Positions 32,596 through 40,536 of a DNA stretch of 45,262 bases are shown one piece after another. The notes beneath the pieces were generated by a model. The model was not told the origin of the DNA and searched no databases. It saw only the letters and a program-made list of their open reading frames with translations. The DNA is from an uncultured Pelagibacteraceae bacterium (lineage in GTDB: Bacteria > Pseudomonadota > Alphaproteobacteria > Pelagibacterales > Pelagibacteraceae), in assembly GCA_902589305.1 (NCBI GenBank), contig CACISL010000010.1:1-45262 (forward strand), read 5' to 3'. How positions within the stretch are numbered: the stretch's first letter is position 1; each line of letters starts with the position of its first letter. A program made the position numbers and the translations under genes.

Positions 32596-33476
32596 CAATT
32601 TTTGATAAAGTTATTTATGTAATCTTTTAACGTTTCCTTTCCATAATACTTATGTATTTTATTAGATAGGTTTTTTTTTGCTAAAGATGAAACATATCTC
32701 TCTCCTGCTCTTTTAGGTAGAAATTTAATTTTTGATTTAAACATTTTTGCTACTTCGATAATTGAATATGATTTTTTATTTGCGATACTATAATGTCTGC
32801 AGCGATCAAATTTCCATGCTAAATAACAAATTTTAATTGTATCTTTTATATGTGTAAATCTTCTTGTTTGTGAACCTGGCTTAACAACAGGAAGAGCTTT
32901 ATTTTTTTTATAATGATCTTCAAAAATTCCTATAACAGTAGACATTGGTCCATTTTTAATTTGATAAGGGCCGTAAACATTGTAAAAATAAATTACTTCA
33001 TATTTAAAACCAAACCATTTTTTCAAATTTTCTAGTAATTCTAAGTTTTTAGCTTTACTAAAAGCATAAGGTGACAAATTTTTATCATTTCCTTTATTTC
33101 CCAAAGAGGCTGATGTTGCAGAATAGATTAATTTAATCTTATTTTTTAGACAAAAATTAAAAACGGAATTTGAGCCGACTGAATTAGAGGCGATACATTT
33201 ATTCATTTGTAAAAAGCTTTGATAAATTCTAGCAAATTCTCCAAAATGGAATACAGTTTTTATCTCTTTTGGTTTTTTTAATAATTTAAAAATATTACTT
33301 GTGTTTCCATTTAAATATTTTACTCTTTTATTTTTGATATGATTTTTTTTTGATCCTGAGGAATAATCATCAATACTTATTATTTTTAAATTTGTATTTT
33401 TTATAAAAAAATCAATTAAGTTAGTCCCCACAAACCCTGCACCGCCCGTAACAACAATTTTATCTTTTTTGGCCAT
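32592..33476 (-). CDS. NAD-dependent nucleotide-sugar epimerase/dehydratase
   Basis: A 294-residue extended SDR. The NAD motif is TGGAGFVGTNLIDFF. The catalytic region holds SATSASLG and SPYAFSKAKNLELL, with the YxxxK variant YAFSK. RFTHIKDTIKICYLA and SYSIIEVAKMF are further family landmarks. It resembles UDP-glucose 4-epimerase-like enzymes, but the NDP-sugar cannot be assigned. It follows the GT2 gene (31 bp upstream on the same strand) in the surface-glycan island. Confidence 0.85.
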   Translation of the reverse strand: MAKKDKIVVTGGAGFVGTNLIDFFIKNTNLKIISIDDYSSGSKKNHIKNKRVKYLNGNTSNIFKLLKKPKEIKTVFHFGEFARIYQSFLQMNKCIASNSVGSNSVFNFCLKNKIKLIYSATSASLGNKGNDKNLSPYAFSKAKNLELLENLKKWFGFKYEVIYFYNVYGPYQIKNGPMSTVIGIFEDHYKKNKALPVVKPGSQTRRFTHIKDTIKICYLAWKFDRCRHYSIANKKSYSIIEVAKMFKSKIKFLPKRAGERYVSSLAKKNLSNKIHKYYGKETLKDYINNFIKNC

Positions 33477-33507
33477 TAAATTTGAATATAACTTTGAACA
33501 ACTTAAA

Positions 33508-34368
33508 TCAATCCAATCTTGGCCTATACCAAGAGCTTCTATTAATAATAGAATTAAAAAGACCTGAAACTCTAAACTTATATATCTTATATTTAGATTT
33601 TTGATTTAGCAAAAAATAGAATGAGCATTTCATGATTGATTTTAACAATAATGGTAGGCAAGAAAAAAAAGCATATATATAACCTTTATGTTTTTTTCTA
33701 AAATAAAACCTTGACCAACTCCAATGCCAATTTCTTGAATATTCTATCTGCTCAGAATATATTTCATTTACGGCCTTAGCGCCTAAGTGAGATATTTTTG
33801 AGTTTTTATTTATAAAAATTTTCTCTCCTTTTTTTTTCATTCTTAAACATAAATCGTCATTTTCAAGGTACATAAAAATTTTATCATCAAAAAATATGTT
33901 ATTAAACTTTGTTTTGTCTAGAATCATTGCATAACCATCAACGCTATCTACCTCAAATAAATTATTTTCATTATTTGAATTTTTGTTTTTGACTTTATAA
34001 TTTGGATATTCTTCATTATCACTTAACGGACTAATAATAGAAAAATCTAAATTATTGGAAGCTTTAAAAATTTCATTTAAAGTATCTTTTTTCAAAACTG
34101 TATCAGGATTCAAAATCATTACATATCTTGTTTTAGACTTTTGAATTCCAAAATTATTTCCTGCTCCCATGCCTAGATTTTTTCCAGTAACAAAGCATTG
34201 TATATTTTTATATTTTATACTTATCTTTTTAATAAAATCTTTATTTGATGAATTTTCAATTATTATTTTATTAATATCTGAGTCTATTGAATTTAGACAA
34301 TTATCAATAATATTTTCACTTTTTATGGTTACTATTATTATAGTTAAATTATCTTTGGTGATTTGCAT
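33508..34368 (-). CDS. Glycosyltransferase family 2
   Basis: A 286-residue GT-A enzyme. LTIIIVTIKSENIIDNCLNSI begins the nucleotide-binding domain (split across IIIVTIKS and CLNSI). FVTGKNLGMGAGNNFGIQ and YVMILNPDTVLKKDTL hold the DxD-like donor site (NPD). Similar to rhamnosyltransferase-type GT2 proteins. A hydrophobic stretch near residues 230-250 (YIYAFFSCLPLLLKSIM) suggests membrane contact. I use the ATG at 34368; the TTG one codon earlier is less likely. Confidence 0.85.
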   Translation of the reverse strand: MQITKDNLTIIIVTIKSENIIDNCLNSIDSDINKIIIENSSNKDFIKKISIKYKNIQCFVTGKNLGMGAGNNFGIQKSKTRYVMILNPDTVLKKDTLNEIFKASNNLDFSIISPLSDNEEYPNYKVKNKNSNNENNLFEVDSVDGYAMILDKTKFNNIFFDDKIFMYLENDDLCLRMKKKGEKIFINKNSKISHLGAKAVNEIYSEQIEYSRNWHWSWSRFYFRKKHKGYIYAFFSCLPLLLKSIMKCSFYFLLNQKSKYKIYKFRVSGLFNSIINRSSWYRPRLD

Positions 34369-34433
34369 CAAAAAAAAGCCTTCATTTTGAAAGAAAGTAT
34401 ACTTAAATTCGTAAATAATATAAATAATTATAA

Positions 34434-35441
34434 ATGAAAAGATTTATTGTCACTGGAGGTTATGGTTTTATTGGTAGTAATTTAATACATCTCCTCATTA
34501 AAAAAAATTGTAAGGTTTTAAATATAGATAGTCTGTCTTATGCCGCTCAAAAATATAACTTAAAAGATGTTAAAAATTATACTTTTGTAAAAGCGGATAT
34601 TAATAATAAGAAAAAAATTTTACAAATATTAAAAAAATTTAAACCGATCGGAATTTTTAATCTTGCAGCTGATACACATGTAGACCGATCAATAGATAAT
34701 TCTTTTAATTTCATTAAAAATAATATTTTAGGAGTATATAATTTACTTGAAGCAATTAAAGATTATAAAAAAAAGGTTAGGTTAGTTCATATTTCTACCG
34801 ATGAAGTTTATGGAGATATATCAAATCCTAAAAGGTCAAGTGAAAGAGATGCATATTTCCCAAGCTCACCTTATGCGGCATCTAAAGCTTCCTCTGATCA
34901 TTTAGTAAGTTCATATGTTAGAACACATAATCTAGATGCTTTAATTTCAAACTGCTCAAATAATTATGGTCCAAGACAATTCCCTGAAAAATTAATTCCC
35001 AGAATGATTTACAATATTATTAATAATAAACCTCTTCCTATTTACGCCAAAGGTAAAAATTCAAGAGAATGGATATACGTAAATGATCATTGTGAAGCGC
35101 TAATTAAACTTTTTTATAAAGGAAAAGTTGGAGAAAAATATAATATTGGTTCTGGTATCAATTGCAGTAACATTTTTATTGTGAAAAAAATACTTCAAAT
35201 TTTCAAACAAAAAAAAATAAAAATAGGTAAAAAAGTCAAAATACAATTTGTAAAGGATAGGCCTGGACACGATTTTAGATATGCTCTAAGTAGTTACAAA
35301 ATTAGAAAAAATATGAATTGGAAACCTAAAACAAGTTTATCGCAGGGTTTATCTAAAACTATTGATTGGTATGTAAATAATAAAAAGTTTTTTTTAGGTA
35401 TCTCGAAAAAACTTTTTATAAAAAGATTAGGAAAAAGATGA
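34434..35441 (+). CDS. rmlB: dTDP-glucose 4,6-dehydratase
   Basis: A 335-residue extended SDR producing dTDP-4-keto-6-deoxyglucose. FIVTGGYGFIGSNLIHLLI binds NAD; ADTHVDRSIDNSFNFIKNN, ISTDEVYGD (catalytic Thr/Asp/Glu trio) and SPYAASKASSDHLV (YxxxK) are characteristic of RmlB. NNYGPRQFPEKLIPRMI recognises the dTDP-sugar. It is the first gene of four whose ends overlap by 4 bp each (rmlB, rmlA, DegT family, rmlC), so they should be translated as one unit. Confidence 0.94.
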   Translation: MKRFIVTGGYGFIGSNLIHLLIKKNCKVLNIDSLSYAAQKYNLKDVKNYTFVKADINNKKKILQILKKFKPIGIFNLAADTHVDRSIDNSFNFIKNNILGVYNLLEAIKDYKKKVRLVHISTDEVYGDISNPKRSSERDAYFPSSPYAASKASSDHLVSSYVRTHNLDALISNCSNNYGPRQFPEKLIPRMIYNIINNKPLPIYAKGKNSREWIYVNDHCEALIKLFYKGKVGEKYNIGSGINCSNIFIVKKILQIFKQKKIKIGKKVKIQFVKDRPGHDFRYALSSYKIRKNMNWKPKTSLSQGLSKTIDWYVNNKKFFLGISKKLFIKRLGKR

Positions 35442-36310
35442 TTAAAAAAGGCATTATTTTAGCTGGAGGAAGAGGTACAAGAATGAGTCCACTTACTAAA
35501 GCTGTTAATAAACAATTATTGCCAATTTATGATAAACCACTCATATACTATCCTCTATCAGTCTTGATGTTGGCAGGTATTAAAAACATTTTGATAATAG
35601 TCAATAAAGGTCAATTAAATCAATTTAAAAAGATTCTTTCAGACGGTAAAAGGTTTGGTGTCAAAATTAATTATATTGAGCAAAAATCTCCACGAGGTTT
35701 GCCCGATGCTTTTATTTTAGGAGAAAAATTTATAGGTCAAGATAATGTAGCATTAATTCTAGGTGACAATTTTTTTTATGGGCAAAGTTTAACTTATAAA
35801 TTAAAAAATTGTGTAAAAATAAAAACTGGTTGTAAAATTTTAATACATCCTGTTAAAAAACCTGAACTTTACGGTGTAGCTGAGGTAAATAAGAAAAATA
35901 AAAAAGTAATGAACATTAAAGAAAAACCAAAGAAATCTAAATCATTTATGGCAATAACAGGTCTATATTTTTTTGATAATAAAGTTTCTCAACTAAGCAA
36001 AATGCTTAAACCCTCAAAAAGAAAAGAATTAGAGATAGTTGATTTACTAAATAAATATAGAAAAAAAAATAAATTAAGCTATGAACATTTAGGAAGAGGA
36101 GGCGCTTGGCTTGATACAGGCTCAATAGATGATTTCTATAATACTTCAGCTTTTGTATCTGCACTAGAAAATAGGCAAGGCTTAAAAATAGCTTGTTTAG
36201 AAGAAATAGCTTTGTCAAATGGCTGGATCAATAAAAACCAAATTAAACAAGCAATAAATTTTTATGGGAATTGTTTGTATTCAAAATATTTAGAAAAGAT
36301 AATTAAATGA
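35438..36310 (+). CDS. rmlA: Glucose-1-phosphate thymidylyltransferase
   Basis: A 290-residue nucleotidyltransferase joining glucose-1-phosphate and dTTP into dTDP-glucose. The signature IILAGGRGTRMSPLTKAVNKQ is seen split as LAGGRGTRMSPLT and the substrate Lys. ALILGDNFFYG holds the metal-binding Asp, and EIVDLLNKY and GRGGAWLDTGSIDDF complete the site. Length matches RmlA short form. It overlaps rmlB and the DegT-family gene by 4 bp each. Confidence 0.94.
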   Translation: MIKKGIILAGGRGTRMSPLTKAVNKQLLPIYDKPLIYYPLSVLMLAGIKNILIIVNKGQLNQFKKILSDGKRFGVKINYIEQKSPRGLPDAFILGEKFIGQDNVALILGDNFFYGQSLTYKLKNCVKIKTGCKILIHPVKKPELYGVAEVNKKNKKVMNIKEKPKKSKSFMAITGLYFFDNKVSQLSKMLKPSKRKELEIVDLLNKYRKKNKLSYEHLGRGGAWLDTGSIDDFYNTSAFVSALENRQGLKIACLEEIALSNGWINKNQIKQAINFYGNCLYSKYLEKIIK

Positions 36311-37515
36311 AGAGTAAAAAAATATATTATGGTAAAGCTGTTTACGATCAAAAAGAAATCAATGCAGTGTTAAAAGTTTTGAAAAATCAGAGTTTAAGTT
36401 TAATTGATGGTCAAAATGTTAAAAAACTAGAGGTGCAAATTAGCAAGCTTTTCGGAAAAAAATACGGTTTGATGGTAAATTCAGGCTCCTCAGCAAATTT
36501 ATTAGGTCTCTCTGCATTTAATTTTAAAAAGGGTTCAGAAATAATAACTCCAAATCTAACTTTTTCAACAACAGTTGCACCCATATTTCAACTCAACCTA
36601 GTACCTAGATTTATTGGAGTAGAAAAAAATAAATTTTTAGCTAACACTGATCAAATACTTAAAGCAATTAATAAAAAAACTGTTGCTATCATGATTCCAA
36701 ATTTACTAGGCAATATTGCTGACTGGATTAAGATTAGTAAAATTGCAAAAAAATATAATTTAAAAGTGATTGAAGACTCTGCTGATACTATTGGATATAA
36801 AATTAATGGTAAAAATACAGGTAGATACAGTGATATTGTAACTAATAGTTTTTATGCATCTCATATAATAAATGGAGCAGGAACTGGCGGGATAGTTTGT
36901 TTTAACGATTATAAACTTTATCAAAAAGCTAAACTATTAAGAGGATGGGGTAGATCTTCAGCAACATTTAATGAATCAGAAAATATTAAAAAAAGATTTA
37001 ACATCAAAGTTGCTGGTATAGATTATGATGCTAAATATATATTTGCAGAAGCTGGTTATAATTTTTTACCATCTGAAATTTCAGCTGCTTTTGCTTTAGA
37101 GCAATTAAAAAAGTTAAGAAATAACATTAAAATTCGGAAAAAGAACTTTGATAGATTAAAAAATTATTTTAAAAAATATCCATATTTATTTAATCTGCCT
37201 GAACAAAATAAAGGAGTGGTTACACCTTGGTTGGCATTTCCTTTGGTAATAAGAAAAAATAAATATTTCGAAAGAAAAAAATTGCAGATTTTCTTAGAAA
37301 AAAATAATATACAAACAAGAACAATTTTTACTGGGAATATTTTAAAACAACCGATTTTAAAAAATAAAAATTTTAGAAAAATTTTAAATTCCGAAAAAGA
37401 AGCAAATAACGTCATGCGTAATGGTATATTAATTGGATGCCATCAAGGACTGACTAACAAAGATTTAAAATATATTTTTTTTGTTTTTGATAAATTTTTA
37501 AAAAGAATATTATGA
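36307..37515 (+). CDS. DegT/RfbH-family protein with His in place of PLP Lys (sugar 3-dehydratase-like)
   Basis: A 402-residue fold-type I PLP/PMP enzyme. VNSGSSANLLGLSAF binds the cofactor phosphate and IEDSADTIG the ring nitrogen. In SFYASHIINGAGTGG the position of the aldimine Lys of DegT aminotransferases is His186, as in RfbH/E1 and ColD, which remove the C3 hydroxyl instead of transaminating. Downstream sequence (RGWGR, then KRF, YDAKYIFAEAGYN) aligns with RfbH, yet the iron-sulfur cysteines of that enzyme are absent. Flanking rmlA, rmlB and rmlC suggest a dTDP-4-keto-6-deoxysugar substrate. Confidence 0.85.
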   Translation: MKSKKIYYGKAVYDQKEINAVLKVLKNQSLSLIDGQNVKKLEVQISKLFGKKYGLMVNSGSSANLLGLSAFNFKKGSEIITPNLTFSTTVAPIFQLNLVPRFIGVEKNKFLANTDQILKAINKKTVAIMIPNLLGNIADWIKISKIAKKYNLKVIEDSADTIGYKINGKNTGRYSDIVTNSFYASHIINGAGTGGIVCFNDYKLYQKAKLLRGWGRSSATFNESENIKKRFNIKVAGIDYDAKYIFAEAGYNFLPSEISAAFALEQLKKLRNNIKIRKKNFDRLKNYFKKYPYLFNLPEQNKGVVTPWLAFPLVIRKNKYFERKKLQIFLEKNNIQTRTIFTGNILKQPILKNKNFRKILNSEKEANNVMRNGILIGCHQGLTNKDLKYIFFVFDKFLKRIL

Positions 37516-38048
37516 AAAAAACTCATACAAAATTTAAAGGATTGATATTAATTAAAGGAAAAACTCATTATGATAGAAGAGGATTTTTTAGAGAGCTTAT
37601 TCATCAAAATTTAATTCCTGGTAAAATTGTTTTTACTGTAATTTCAAAATCGAAAAAAAATATTTTGAGAGGTCTTCATTTTCAAGAAAAAAAAGCACAA
37701 GGAAAATTTTTATCAGTTTTGAAGGGAAGAATTTTTGATGTAGGAGTTGATCTAAGAAAAAATTCAAAAACTTATCTCAAATACTTTAGTTGTGAACTAA
37801 GTGAAAAAAATAATGTAAGCATTTATTTGCCGCCAGGTTTTGCCCATGGTTTTTATACTTTTGAAAAAGAAAATATAATTTTATACGGTTGCACAAACTA
37901 TAGAGACAAAAATTCTGAAAAAGGAATTATGTGGAACGACAAAGATTTGAAAATTAAATGGCCATGTACTAAACCTGTTTTATCAAAAAAAGATAAGCTT
38001 AATAAATCATTACGAGAATATTTAAATTTTAAAAATGGTAAGTTTTAG
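37512..38048 (+). CDS. rmlC: dTDP-4-dehydrorhamnose 3,5-epimerase-family protein
   Basis: A 178-residue cupin. RRGFFRELIHQN, ILRGLHFQEKKAQGK with catalytic His56, GRIFDVGVDLRKNSKTY, YLPPGFAHGFYTFE and GIMWNDKDLKIKWP all match RmlC. It may epimerise C3 and C5 of dTDP-4-keto-6-deoxyglucose. With a probable C3-dehydratase just before it, a variant role at C5 only or on a deoxygenated intermediate is possible. Its start overlaps the DegT-family gene by 4 bp. Confidence 0.9.
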   Translation: MKKTHTKFKGLILIKGKTHYDRRGFFRELIHQNLIPGKIVFTVISKSKKNILRGLHFQEKKAQGKFLSVLKGRIFDVGVDLRKNSKTYLKYFSCELSEKNNVSIYLPPGFAHGFYTFEKENIILYGCTNYRDKNSEKGIMWNDKDLKIKWPCTKPVLSKKDKLNKSLREYLNFKNGKF

Positions 38049-38086
38049 TATACCCTTTTTTATATTTTGATTTAAAAAATAAAATT

Positions 38087-38791
38087 ATGAAAAAAATTGT
38101 TTTTACTGGTGGTACTGGAAGATTTGCATCAGAATTTAAAAAGAAAGAAAATAAATTTAAAGTATATTATCCAAGCAAAAATCAATTAAATATTTTAAAT
38201 TTAAAGTCTATAACTAATTACATAAAGCAAAAAAAACCAAATTATTTTATTCACTGTGCAGGTTTATCAAGGCCTATGTCTATACACGATAAAGATATTT
38301 CAAAAAGTATAAATCTAAATATAATTGGGACGAGTAATGTCGTTATTGCTTGTGCAAAATTTAATGTAAAATTAATTTATTTTTCAACTGGGTATGTTTA
38401 TCCAGGCAAAAAAGGTAATTATAGAGAGGATGAACCAATAAAACCTTTTAACAATTATGCTTGGTCCAAACTCGGCGGTGAATGTAGTGTTAAGCTATAT
38501 AAAAATTCTCTAATTTTGAGATTGATAATGTGTGAAAAGCCTTTTAATCATAAAACAGCTTTTCATGACATAGACTCGAATTTTATTTTTCACGATGAGA
38601 TTGTGAGAGTTTTTCCTAAAATTCTCAATAAAAAAGGTGTATTAAATGTGGGGGGTGAAATTCAAACTATTTATAAATTTGCAAAGAAATATAATCCGAA
38701 AATTAAGAAGGCTAGTGGAAGAAAATATTTCCCTCCTAAGATATCTATGAATATAAGTAAATTAAAAAAAATTCTAAAAAAAAAATCTTAA
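38087..38791 (+). CDS. RmlD-like SDR reductase/epimerase, short
   Basis: A 234-residue NAD(P)-dependent SDR. FTGGTGRFASEFKKK binds the dinucleotide, YFIHCAGLSRP and STGYVYPG form the central sheet and catalytic Thr/Ser, and NNYAWSKLGGE has YxxxK. This matches the RmlD-type sugar reductases that finish dTDP-6-deoxysugars, though it is about 50 residues shorter than usual RmlD. It follows rmlC by 38 bp and ends 5 bp from the convergent DUF4422-like gene. Likely it reduces the C4 keto group of the pathway product. Confidence 0.75.
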   Translation: MKKIVFTGGTGRFASEFKKKENKFKVYYPSKNQLNILNLKSITNYIKQKKPNYFIHCAGLSRPMSIHDKDISKSINLNIIGTSNVVIACAKFNVKLIYFSTGYVYPGKKGNYREDEPIKPFNNYAWSKLGGECSVKLYKNSLILRLIMCEKPFNHKTAFHDIDSNFIFHDEIVRVFPKILNKKGVLNVGGEIQTIYKFAKKYNPKIKKASGRKYFPPKISMNISKLKKILKKKS

Positions 38792-38796
38792 TATCT

Positions 38797-39606
38797 TTAA
38801 TTTAGATCAGTAATATCTTTAAAGATTATTGGCATAGTTTTAAATTTGGTGTACTTCCTAAACCAAAAAGACATATACCTTTCAGCCAAAAAACCATAAA
38901 TTCTTTTTAAACCATATCCTTCTAGTTCAAACCCAAACATTATTTCACATTTTTTTAACCAAGGAAAAATAGAATTATAATAATTTTTTAAGATTTCCTT
39001 CGATTTACAAATAAACATGTTGTACGGATTAAAAGCTGTTTCTGAATTAACAAATCTCTCAAAATCTTCTCTATCTTCCTTATCGTCAATTAAAGATATG
39101 GCTTTTTCCAAGTTTCCCTCACCATGCATTAAATCGAAATGAAATTTTATATTTCTTTTTTCTTTATTAAAAAGTAAAGACGGATTTTGTACCATTTTTT
39201 TAAAATTCTTTTTTATAAATTTTGAAAATCTAAATTGGTTAATATAAATAGGAACACCTATAATGCTCTCGTAATTATTGTAATATTCAGGAATTTTGTG
39301 AATTATATTTTCTTTTAAATTTTCTAAAGTTTTATAATCATTTTTACTACTTTGAAGAGACCAAAATCTTCTGTGTGTGCAAAAACCAATCCATTCATTT
39401 CCTAAATTTTTAATTTCATTTTTCCATAACCAATAATGAAAAGTATATTCTCCATAAAATGGATTTTTTTCTGAAATATTTTCACCTTTTTTATCTGTTA
39501 AAAATTTATCAGAATTAATTTTATCTCCAAGCCCAACAGGAATATATCCAAAATTTTTAATTTTTTCATAATGTCTACTGTCCAAAGTAATGCAATACAT
39601 CTTCAT
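38797..39606 (-). CDS. DUF4422-like glycosyltransferase-related protein
   Basis: A 269-residue soluble protein. YIPVGLGDKI, GENISEKNPFYGEYTFHYWLWKN (split at EKNPFYGE and YWLWKN) and WIGFCTHRRFW resemble the DUF4422 family of capsule-synthesis proteins thought to be glycosyltransferases. RDDFERFVNSETAFNPYNMFI-like spacing later supports it (the seen segment is SETAFNPYNMFI). Function is inferred from family and island context. Start at ATG 39606, or the Met codon at 39600. It is divergent from the methyltransferase gene by 113 bp, which holds no recognisable feature. Confidence 0.65.
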   Translation of the reverse strand: MKMYCITLDSRHYEKIKNFGYIPVGLGDKINSDKFLTDKKGENISEKNPFYGEYTFHYWLWKNEIKNLGNEWIGFCTHRRFWSLQSSKNDYKTLENLKENIIHKIPEYYNNYESIIGVPIYINQFRFSKFIKKNFKKMVQNPSLLFNKEKRNIKFHFDLMHGEGNLEKAISLIDDKEDREDFERFVNSETAFNPYNMFICKSKEILKNYYNSIFPWLKKCEIMFGFELEGYGLKRIYGFLAERYMSFWFRKYTKFKTMPIIFKDITDLN

Positions 39607-39719
39607 AGAAGACTTATATTAAAGATTTATTTTTATAAAAAAAGAATATTCTTTTAATTTGATTGAATTCAAAGACTTATATTTATATAATTATAGTTTA
39701 AGATTAAAATATAAAATTT

Positions 39720-40421
39720 ATGCATGATTCTGCAATAGAAAGTATCAAACAGTTTAAAAATACATATTTAAAAAAAGACAAAAAAATTAAAATTTTAGAA
39801 GTAGGCTCGTTATCTGTTAATTCAAATATAAGGAAAATTTTAAGAGAATTTGATTATACTGGAGTTGATATAGTTAAAGGTGAAAATGTTGATATAGTAA
39901 TTCAAGACCCTTATAAATATCCTTTCGAGAACAATAAATTTGATGTGGTTATTTCAATTTCTACTTTCGAACACACAGAATTTTTTTGGTTATCTTATTT
40001 AGAAATTTTAAGAATTTTAAAACCAGATGGTTTATTTTTTTTAAATGTGCCCTCTAATTCTAAATATCATAGGCATGATACTGATAACTGGAGATTTTAT
40101 CCAGATAGCGGTATTAGTTTAGAAAAATGGGGTAAAAGAAATAATTACAATCCTAAAGTTTTAGAGCACTACACTAATATTGAATATGGTAGAGATATTT
40201 GGAATGATTATGTTTCTATAACTATTAAAGATGGGCAATATGTAGAAAAATATAAGAAGCGTATTTTAGATAATAAAAAAAATTTTACCAATGGAAGAAC
40301 AAATAAATCAGATAAAATTTTAAATCATGCTACGTTTCCACAAGATCAATCCAATTTTGGGTGGAAACTTTACTTTAAGTGGAGAAAATTTATACACAAG
40401 CTAAACATTAATAAAAACTAA
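39720..40421 (+). CDS. Class I SAM-dependent methyltransferase
   Basis: A 233-residue Rossmann methyltransferase. Motif I is KILEVGSLSVNSN, with the acidic motif II in YTGVDIVKG, motif IV VVISISTFEHTEF and motif VI LKPDGLFFLNVPS, typical of Methyltransf_11. The substrate may be a sugar or a glycan, given the island. Its stop codon ends at the base before the tRNA-Met gene on the opposite strand, so there is no room for a terminator between them. Confidence 0.8.
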   Translation: MHDSAIESIKQFKNTYLKKDKKIKILEVGSLSVNSNIRKILREFDYTGVDIVKGENVDIVIQDPYKYPFENNKFDVVISISTFEHTEFFWLSYLEILRILKPDGLFFLNVPSNSKYHRHDTDNWRFYPDSGISLEKWGKRNNYNPKVLEHYTNIEYGRDIWNDYVSITIKDGQYVEKYKKRILDNKKNFTNGRTNKSDKILNHATFPQDQSNFGWKLYFKWRKFIHKLNINKN

Positions 40422-40498
40422 TGGTAGCGAGGGGCGGATTCGAACCGCCGACCCCAGGCTTATGAGTCCTGTGCTCTAACCAACTGAGCTACCTCGCC
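40422..40498 (-). tRNA. tRNA-Met (CAT)
   Basis: The minus strand reads 5' GGCGAGG ... CCTCGCT-A-CCA 3'. The acceptor stem pairs 7 bp (first pair G-U), the D arm holds GCTCAGTTGGTTAGAGC, the anticodon loop is CTCATAA giving CAT, and the T arm has GGCGG-TTCGAAT-CCGCC. The 3' CCA is encoded. G1-U72 pairing and lack of the C1-A72 mismatch favour elongator Met, or Ile after lysidine modification. It lies in the glycan island, a common position for integration or rearrangement boundaries. Confidence 0.95.
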
Positions 40499-40536
40499 AA
40501 ATTATCGATTTCTATAACATTTTTTAACTATAAAAT

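Noticed and set aside
40422-40498. Prophage or integrative element at the tRNA gene
   Set aside because: No integrase, phage gene or direct repeat of the tRNA 3' end is visible nearby.
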